Assembly (NCBI RefSeq): GCF_011397635.1
Contig: NC_064767.1
Span: 2,063,001-2,127,000, forward strand
Reading direction: 5' to 3'
Origin: Epinephelus fuscoguttatus
Taxonomy: Eukaryota; Chordata; Actinopteri; Perciformes; Serranidae
Length of the DNA stretch: 64,000 bases
Part shown: positions 56,636 through 64,000 of the stretch, in pieces
How the letters are laid out: each line of letters starts with the position of its first letter
How positions within the stretch are numbered: position 1 is the first letter of the stretch
The notes under the pieces: model-generated
Seen by the model: the letters and a program-made list of their open reading frames with translations, nothing else
What the model was told of the DNA's origin: nothing
The model's database searches: none
Made by a program: the position numbers and the translations under genes

Positions 56636-56746
56636 ATGGCGTGCTACTACATTGTGATCAGTTCCACCCACCTGCGTGACGGACAGCTGAGGAGCATCAA
56701 GGGGGTGTTCAGAGGACCAATAGGAACCACCGGGCAGAGAAGCACG
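56636..56746 (+). CDS. ZNF804A: ZNF804A coding exon 1
   Basis: This exon encodes 37 residues: MACYYIVISSTHLRDGQLRS followed by IKGVFRGPIGTTGQRST. It matches the conserved N-terminus of ZNF804 proteins (human ZNF804A begins MECYYIVISSTHLSNGH...IKGVFRGP). It ends in phase 0 at a strong donor, G|GTAAGG (56747). ZNF804A is a large nuclear protein (about 1,200 residues in mammals) with one C2H2 zinc finger encoded by the next exons, implicated in neuronal gene regulation. Those exons are not in the window, and intron 1 is very long in mammals. ZNF804B has a similar start, but position beside DUSP19 and NCKAP1 favours ZNF804A. Confidence 0.9.
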
Positions 56747-59484
56747 GTAAGGCCTCGTGTCCGATCTTTACTGGGCTGTGAAAGAGACAGAAAAGCCAGA
56801 CTGAAGTGCTTTTATTTTGAAAAGTTTGAGTGCGTTTGGGACTCAAATCTGAGTCGGATCTTTGAACTCGAGGCTTTTTCTGATTCGACGTGAATCCAGT
56901 TTGATGCCGAGCGCGTGTTTGCTCCTGTGACTGTTGTTTTTAATTTTCTGCATCAAAGAAAAAAGCCAGAAAGTCATTACCTCTAAATCAGCATGAGTCA
57001 AACCACTCCCCCTCAGTTGATTGTCAGGTCCTTAATCATTGTGTTTGCTGAGTTAATTAATTGCCACTTCCATTAGGGTTAATTGGCTTGGTATTGGAGG
57101 CTGGAAGATGCATGCAGATGGGGGTGGGGAAGCTGGAGAGGGTCCCCGTCTTACGTTAAGAGCTCCTCCGGCTCCGTGTCTGCCCTTAAACATGTTCCTG
57201 TTCTCTACCTTTTAAGTGTTCGATGTTTGAGGTCAGTGAGAAGTCAGGAGGGGTTTTTACATTTACATTTCTCCTCAGTTTGACACGACACGTCTGCTGT
57301 TCTGCACCAGGAGTCAAACACATGCAGCAGCCACATGTTCGCATGTTGTTTGCACATTTATTTGAAGCTAATCTTCTAATGAGCTGCTAAAAATACCAAG
57401 AATGTTTAATGTCACACCGTGTGATGAGGATACGTTTTATTGTGGTAAAAATACAACGTGGTGACAAATGAAGAAACTGAAATCTGAATGAAGATGAGTT
57501 GAGAGAGAGAACTTGTGGTGTGCAGTCGCGGAGCTGTGTGGGAAGGTTTGGAGCCGGCCAGATGAGTCACAGGCTTCTTTACTTTTCTTTTTTTCTCTGT
57601 TCTCTCTTAATCTAAACTCCAACTAAACCTTGTACTTCATTCCCCCTCGTTCCCACTGAACGTTACAGGCAAACATAATTACAGCGAGTCCTTGTAGAGA
57701 CGCACCTAAAAATTCCTACAGGCTTCAAAGAGAGACATGAGATGAGACGTCAAAAGGTTGTGTGAGGGCAGCGCTACAGTAAGCTCATTACACGTTAAAC
57801 ACCATCAACTGCTTTTACAGAAGAAATGACATCATGATTAATCAGAATAAACCAAATATTTAAATTCAAACCGTCAGGGTCATGTTTGATGATTAAGGAT
57901 AAATCAGGTGTGATCATTTCCACAGAGGCTGAACAGTATCTCGTCTTTGTTCTCCTTCAGTGCGGCCGCTTCGCCTCGCGCGACATCGTCAGATCATATT
58001 TCACTTTTACTTATGTCAATACTTTTAATAAGGGCCATAAATCACAAATTATGATGGCATGTCACGGTGAAATGACGGGGCTATAGGTCTGTGAGAGGGA
58101 CCGGCCCGCAGTAAAATCAACAATGGATCTGACTTAGCCTGCAATTAACTGGGAGCACACAATAGAGCCTGCAGCAGCTCTCAAGCCCTCTGCAGCCGTG
58201 TCTTCTTTTATTCTGTTTTTAATTAAAATAGCAATAATAAAGCCATGATATAATGCTGGAATAATGCTGGTATTTATGGAGAAAATCACAAACCTGGATT
58301 ACCACACAACTGCAGTAAGTGTTTTTAAGCTTTTGGCACATTGCAGCTTTTCACGAGCCCGATGATGCACTGAGAGAGACTCATCGGTGTTAATAAAAGA
58401 TCCCGGATCATATTTTTATGGACGTGGAGCGTGCGGTCACTTCCACAAACATTTGGAGTTTATTTGTCCCAAACGTAGACTCCAGTTTAAACTACACTAC
58501 ACTGACACATATAAGCATAATCACCAGCAACATAAGACGCTCCGGAGGACGATTAAAGAAGCATCGTGTTGATCTTTTGGGTTTCCGGAGAGTTCTTACG
58601 ACCTCTGCAACATCTTTTGTCCTCCATTACAAACTACTGCTACAAAAAAAAAAAGAAGTGTTTCCTGATCTGACACTGATGTGATCGGGGTTTGAGGTTT
58701 AGACGCAGAAATGACATGGCTGTGTTAAGGGTCCAGGGTACAAAGGGTGCAGATGAGCCCGGCCCATGAAGAGGTCGATGGTTGACCTTTGAATTGGATC
58801 AAGTACAACAGTTTACTCACTGACTTAAATTCACTGAGAATAAAAGTTATATGTATTTACATGATAAATAAATGTACTTTTATCATTACGACACTTTTCA
58901 ATGTGCCATCTGATGCTGCTGCCCCCCCGCAAGTATTGTGAAATGGTTCGGTCCATCTATTGATACCAACCATGTGATGCTATCTTGTCAGAGAGGGTGC
59001 CAAATAATGCTCCAAAGTGATGCTAAATTTTGGCGAGGGAAAAAAAGGAACGCTGCCATTTTTCAAAATTATTTCTGCCTACTGAGACTCCCTCACAGTC
59101 TTGCAGTTACATAAATTAATGTAAGTGTGTATAATAAGTGGAAAACTGAGAGCTGACAGCCATAAAGTCTTTATACTATTAGTATTAGTATCCTTTCAAT
59201 CATGATTTGATCTTATGATGTAATAATTCTTTGCAGTAATTTGTTGTTGATTTTACTTTTCTCTAATCATTTAATTGAGGGCATTTTCTTTCTGCCAAAA
59301 AAAAACCCACACAAAAAACACATGGATATATAAAAATAAAGAATACACTAAGTGTTGTCCCCCTGCCCATATTTCCTAACGGCTGGCCTGTAAGCAGAGA
59401 TCATGGTTTAGATTCAAATGACGACATCATTAGAGTAAGGGTACCTTTGTACCATGGTTATATTAATAACCACTTGGTTAAAGT
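56747..59484. other. ZNF804A intron 1, left part
   Basis: No further exon was recognised. Between about 57000-57080 and 57880-58400 the sequence looks single-copy with AT-rich homeobox-type words (TTAATTAATTGCC, TTTTTAATTAAAATAGCAAT), which could be conserved non-coding elements. This is a guess from composition. Confidence 0.4.
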
Positions 59485-59495
59485 TAGGGAACGAT

Positions 59496-60179
59496 GGGGC
59501 GTCAGTAGAGCAGTGGATAGTGCCGGCGTCCCATGTATAGAGGTGATGTCTCGCTGAAGCAGTCGCAAAGTTCGACTCCGGCTGGCAACCCTTTGCTGAA
59601 TGTTGTCCCCCCCACACTCTCTCTCTCCCCCATTTCACACACTAGCCATGTTTCCATCAGCCTGTTTAGATGCGCATCTAGAAGTATCGCATGGGAAAAT
59701 TACGATGGAAACGCCAAAATTCGAATTAAAATTCCCTGATTCACACAAACTAAAATACGCTCGCTTTAGCCGGGTTTTGGTTGATTTGAAAAAATGTTGA
59801 TTCGCAAAACGGGGGATGGAAACAGTTATGTTGGAATTAAGTCTGACGTAGTGCACCTCTCTCCATGGTGATATCCACACTCCGGGTCAGGAAGGCGGTA
59901 ATGCATTTACAAGCTGGTTGCCAACCGCCAGAAAATGGAGAAGAAGAAGAATGCGAGACTTGTTTTGTTTCCGGTTCTGCAGAAAACTCGCGCGAGTTCG
60001 TAGTTTTCACCAAAGTCCGTACATTTAATGGAAACACACAGGATTCGTATTTCTTTAATGCACATTTCCCAATGATTCAAATCACTTTTGGATGGAAACA
60101 TAGCTAGTGTCTGTCCATTAAAGGGAAAAAAGGCCCAAAAAAATAATCTTCAGAAAAACATAAATAAATAAAAAAAAGC
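59496..60179 (+). mobile_element. tRNA-type SINE with 11-bp TSD, split by a MITE
   Basis: The left part (59496-59642) has a degenerate tRNA-like head: GTAGAGCAGTGGATAGTGCC as A-box region and AAAGTTCGACTCCGGCT as B-box region. The typical fish SINE body (CCCTTTGCTGAATGTTGTCC and CTCTCTCTCTCCCCCATTTC) follows. The right part (60107-60179) continues GTGTCTGTCCATTAAAGGGA, then an A-rich tail. TAGGGAACGAT flanks the whole at 59485-59495 and 60180-60190, a perfect 11-bp target duplication. The middle is the MITE at 59645-60104. Confidence 0.85.
59645..60104. mobile_element. inverted-repeat MITE inserted at TA in the SINE
   Basis: The ends GCCATGTTTCCATC and (inverted) GCTATGTTTCCATC have one mismatch and are each flanked by TA (59643-59644 and 60105-60106), fitting a Tc1/mariner-type TA duplication. 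With flanking bases the inverted match extends to ACACTAGCCATGTTTCCATC. The 460-bp interior encodes no recognised protein. Confidence 0.75.
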
Positions 60180-60190
60180 TAGGGAACGAT

Positions 60191-61380
60191 TGTGGTCGTG
60201 GTAAAAAACCAACGTCTCTGGCAGCAAAGCAGCAAAGTCTGTAATGTTTAACAGCAATGTGATCACTGTTTTCAGTAACGAGTAGTGTATCAGTTGAATA
60301 TTGAAAAATTTTAGGGATCTGCTTGTTTGCTGGACGGACAGTTGGTCTCCTTGTGTCCAGCACACATACGCAAACAGGGCTTGTTAGCTTGACTGAATGG
60401 ACGTGGAGGAAAGCAGTTAGCTTAGCTTAGCTTAGCTAGTGACTCCCAGTGAGTCAGAGGTTGTGTTCTTTGTTAGGTGGCTTGCTAACGTTAGCCACCG
60501 GTACCCCTGCATTTCGGTATCAGTTTGGTTTTGTGTGGACTTTTAAGGTGTGGGAGCCTCTTTGTCTCTGAGGCTAACGTTAAACTAGCTCCTGATGGTC
60601 GATGAAAATGTCTTGTTTTGTATTTCTACACGTGAAATAATGAAAAGCTTTGGAGTTGGTTTAAAGGCTGTTTGACGTAGCTGGGCTGCTTTTGAGTACG
60701 TAGTAATGTAGTTACTTACAGTTACTGCACAATACGATACGATATGATACGATACTATACCTCATAAGTTTTGCTACACAGCCCCTATAAAGCATTTAAA
60801 CAATCACAGTTGTAACGGTACACAAAAGTCATGGTGTGGTTTACACCACGGTTTAAAAGTCACAGAAAAATTAATAAATAATACAAAATCAAATCATAAG
60901 GATCCATTAGTTGTGATTTATCTTAAACAGACAGTAGTGCAAGTATCAGATTAAATCCTCCTGCTGCGGACTGAGGGACATTCCAACCACTTTATGTTCA
61001 CTTCGGTAAACTATATCCATTATAAAAATAAGAAACATTTTTGTATCATACTGTACGAACACTAAACAAACACTTTCCCAAAAGGCAACAGGACACAACA
61101 GGCAACAAAACTGAAAAGCATCTCCTCTGCTGTGACACTAAAAACACCAAAACACACAGAATAATAAAAAATAAAACTTGTGCATTAGGAGGAGGACGAT
61201 TAGTTCCATCTTTGCTATATTTAAACATTTAAAGTAAAAATGAATCATCTCAGTGATCTGGGTGATGCCGTCAAATGTTAAATGTTAGCATGTTGGATTT
61301 GTGAATGGAAACTGTCAACTGTCTCGCCGTTTGTTGTTTTTGTTGCAAAAAAAAAAAAAAAAAAAAAAAGATGATAAAAT
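60191..61380. other. ZNF804A intron 1, middle
   Basis: Intronic sequence. A (TTAGC)n-like run lies at about 60418-60438 and ATACGATACGATATGATACG at about 60732, the latter typical of MITE interiors. A run of about 22 A lies at 61348-61369. No gene seen. Confidence 0.45.
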
Positions 61381-61652
61381 GTCTGACAAATATCATTAAA
61401 CTGTCCGGAAAAATGTTTTTAAAAAATGTCCGAAAAATGTTAATAAATGTCTGAAAAATATAATTAAATTGTGCAAAAATGTTTAAAAAAAAAAAAGTCC
61501 AAACACATGTTGATGAAATGTCTGAAAAATATTTTAAAATGCCCGGAAAAATGCTTTAATTGTCCTAAAAAATATTTTAAAAAGCCAAAAAAATGTTGAT
61601 AAAATGTCAGAAAAATATTATTGAAATGTCTGAAAAATGTCAATGAAATGTG
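61381..61652. repeat. degenerate AATGTCTGAAAAAT tandem repeat
   Basis: About ten diverged copies of a 22-30 bp unit around AAATGTCTGAAAAATATTAT. The minus-strand ORF rich in FRHFN/FLTFYQHF is its translation. Confidence 0.75.
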
Positions 61653-62934
61653 TCCTTTGCAATGCTCAAACAAAATGACGCCCTTGTCTGCATCAGTGTA
61701 TGGGTACTAAACTAATAATAAAGAATAATTTTATAATGATAAAAAATAAAATAATAAGAAAAATGTGTACATAGCTATTTTTTAATCAATAATTATGAGA
61801 GGTGCCCCCTTTGTCTTTTTGCTTGAGCAGCTGCCCCTGAAACTGTCTGTGCACGGGACTGAGCTGCGTTCACTAAATTGTGACCCGTACCATGACGGTT
61901 TGGTACAAATACACAAACTGTTACAGTATTGTCTCTTTTGCTGAAATATCTTCTTTCTTTGAACCCAAATTTTTCATGACATCAAAGGAAAGTCAAGTAC
62001 AGGCGATCACTTCACAAAATAAATGACAAACTTAAGAAGCCCTCACAGCACCTTCATCAAGTTAGAGCTTTCAAACTTGTTAAATCATATCCAACAGGAA
62101 ACATAAGGTAAAGTTTCCACTGCGAACACAAGACCATAAATAAATGTTCTTTAATTACCCACACAAGAAAACGCAGACATTTCAGAGGCACGTATTCAAC
62201 TCTGTTCGTCACCTCATCCAGGAATAGAAAGCTATATCAAGAGATTTAATTGGCCAACAACCACACATGACTACCAGCAGTCACCTTGGATCCTCATATA
62301 CCCAAGCTAATTTTATCTCCAAGTTCTTTAGCGCAGGCAGGTCTGATGAAATTGCATGAAACGATCACGTCTTAAAAATTCAAATAACATGCTCTGTGCA
62401 TGGGAAATGAGAGCGATATGTTTGCGCCAGCACAAAAGGATTGCATGAGAGAGACTTGGGCAGGAACAGGCAGCCGAGTCTGAAGCCAAGATAGTGTAGA
62501 GTGTAAGAGAGTGTGGAGATCTGTGGGATGGATGAGTGTCTGCAGTTTGCTTTTGACTCCAGTGACTCAAGTTCAGTCTTATGTTTATGCAGAGATGTTT
62601 TCATTTTCAGCAGCTTTTTTTTACTCAGTCAAAATCATGAACAAAATATCAGCTGAAAGACACTTTGAGGAACTGTACCCAAGTGTTCTCAGCTCTTTAA
62701 CCACAATTCATGTTAACACAAATTTATTTCTTCTACAGACAGGCATCATGTTTCATTTAAGTTAGGGGTTACGAGTACTTCCTAATTAAAAGCGTCTTAT
62801 CTTTTTACTGTTGCTAAAATTGGTCACATTTGTTGCCATATCAAACTACAAACATTATTAATCATAAATAAACAAGTTTCAGCCATAACGTGTGATCAGG
62901 TTTGGACCTTGCTCACAATGTGTCGGGGTCGGCT
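61653..62934. other. ZNF804A intron 1, right part
   Basis: No exon recognised. The stretch at about 61980-62770 appears single-copy with few repeat words and is a candidate for non-coding conservation, by inspection only. Confidence 0.4.
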
Positions 62935-63705
62935 GCAGACTGACTTTTTAGAGATGGCTGCCATCTTGTTTTTACAGGGATTAGTGTATTGTGCTCTTAC
63001 TACCACTAGATGGCACATCATCGACATCAAAGAACTAGCAGCGATGAAAGCCAACTGTTGCGTCGTCTACGTCGCCTCACGTCGCCTCACGTCGCCCTGT
63101 GTCAGTTGCATTTGAACACACTACACGGACTACATCCGACGGCCAAGTAGCACGTACGTTCTGCGCCTGCGTGAGAGAGAGCGGAGTGAGACAGTGGTAC
63201 ATCCTGTCAGCCGAGGGGTTTCCTATCTGTGCAGCCGAGCACCACAGCACCTCCACGGACTATTACATCCAGACGGTCTAACTTGACGGGGCTAGCTCAG
63301 AGACTAGCGCAGGCTAACTGGCTGTGCTTCCCTCTGGTCATGCTGTGGCTAACGCTCCGCTAGCCGCTCCCAGCTAGCTCCGGTTTGTTATTCAGGTTAA
63401 AGTGTGAAGAAGCAGCGGGTCTGTTGGGCAGCTGAGTGAAGTGGAGCCTGAGGAGGAAGCACCGGTTAGCCCCGGTTTCACTACAGGCAGATTCACTCGC
63501 TACAGGGGCGAGGAAATAAAACCTGAACAGCCAATCAGAGTGATCTCTCTCACCGACAAGTTCCGCCGCTGATTCAACATGCTCAATCGGCCGAAAAGCC
63601 GCCAACGCCGAAGTGCAGACGGTACAGGACAAAAACTAGCTCACCGACGGCCCGACTTTGGTCGACAGCACACCATGGACTTGGTGTGTCAGAGCCTTAA
63701 GGTGC
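62935..63705. mobile_element. probable non-autonomous DNA element (Harbinger-like end)
   Basis: The right end CACCATGGACTTGGTGTGTC, AGAGCCTTAA resembles 46905-46930 (CAGCTTGGTGTGTCAGGGCC). The interior is GC-richer than its surroundings, with TAGCCCCGGTTTCACTACAG and CTACGTCGCCTCACGTCGCC repeats. I recall similar words from fish repeats but cannot place the class or the left boundary. No transposase seen. Confidence 0.4.
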
Positions 63706-64000
63706 AGCAAACCCAAACTGTGATGTCATCATATGAGGACACAGAGTCTCAGGAGGTTAAATCACAGTGGCCCTCATTTACCAAACAGAAGTGCGACAGA
63801 AATCTGGGTGTGCGGTCATTTCCACGCAAAGTTCAGCATTTATCAATGTGGACATGAGCGCTGGCTACGATCAAACCTCACGTCAGGGGTCTCTCTATAA
63901 AACAGCGCGCAGGATCCAAACTAAAAATGCACGTACGGACAAAAGTGCACCAGAAAATATTTGACAGTTTCTACAGTCAGGCTTCCACCTCACTATCTGT
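63706..64000. other. ZNF804A intron 1, window end
   Basis: Nothing recognised. Small ORFs only. Confidence 0.45.

Noticed and set aside
56636..56746. ZNF804B instead of ZNF804A
   Set aside because: The N-termini are similar (ZNF804B also starts MAC), but CYYIVISSTHL and the position next to DUSP19 and NCKAP1 favour ZNF804A.
59496..59642. Functional tRNA gene
   Set aside because: The A- and B-box-like words are degenerate, the cloverleaf does not fold well, and the sequence continues into a SINE body flanked by a target duplication.

Overview
The window is nuclear DNA from a ray-finned fish, most probably a percomorph teleost. Coding sequence is scarce and split by introns. The three recognisable genes have the conserved vertebrate synteny of human 2q32. 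The rest is a dense mixture of fish-type repeats: CR1/L2 and RTE/Rex3 LINE fragments, a tRNA-type SINE, Tc1-like, hAT-like, Harbinger-like and Kolobok-like DNA elements, and many micro- and minisatellites. No bacterial, organellar, viral or CRISPR feature was seen. The species cannot be named from the sequence.

Layout. NCKAP1 (WAVE-complex subunit) runs leftwards: coding exon 1 is at 20964-21071 and exon 2 at 4388-4498, and the remaining exons lie off the left edge. DUSP19 (a dual-specificity phosphatase of the JNK pathway) runs rightwards and is complete: four coding exons at 27472-27697, 35525-35571, 38970-39122 and 43480-43662 give a 202-residue protein with the HCNAGVSR active site. ZNF804A runs rightwards: only coding exon 1 (56636-56746) is present, just downstream of about 1 kb of purine-rich DNA, and the zinc-finger exons lie off the right edge. 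NCKAP1 and DUSP19 are head to head with about 6.4 kb between their start codons. NUP35, which sits between DUSP19 and ZNF804A in mammals, was not seen.

Repeat landscape. Several insertions are nested and can be dated relative to each other. A 1.0-kb element with TTAA duplications and about 300-bp inverted repeats, encoding a THAP domain, sits in an L2-type LINE (21.6-22.7 kb). A hAT-like element carrying its own 22-bp minisatellite sits in a Tc1-like remnant (28-29 kb). A Rex3-like LINE sits in a small inverted-repeat element with a 9-bp target duplication (30.7-31.4 kb). An inverted-repeat element sits at a TA inside a SINE that has an 11-bp target duplication (59.5-60.2 kb). The most unusual structure is at 31.9-33.4 kb. 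There a Tc1-like transposase gene lost its middle, and a 26-bp piece of its catalytic region expanded to about 36 tandem copies. A second minisatellite, about 21 copies of a 31-bp unit, lies at 50.9-51.6 kb.

The genes do not form one pathway. NCKAP1 acts in actin nucleation, DUSP19 in MAP-kinase signalling and ZNF804A in nuclear gene regulation. Their shared order is inherited synteny. Gene calls rest on recalled family sequences, reading frame and splice sites. Repeat classes rest on termini, target duplications and remembered motifs, and should be checked against Repbase/Dfam.
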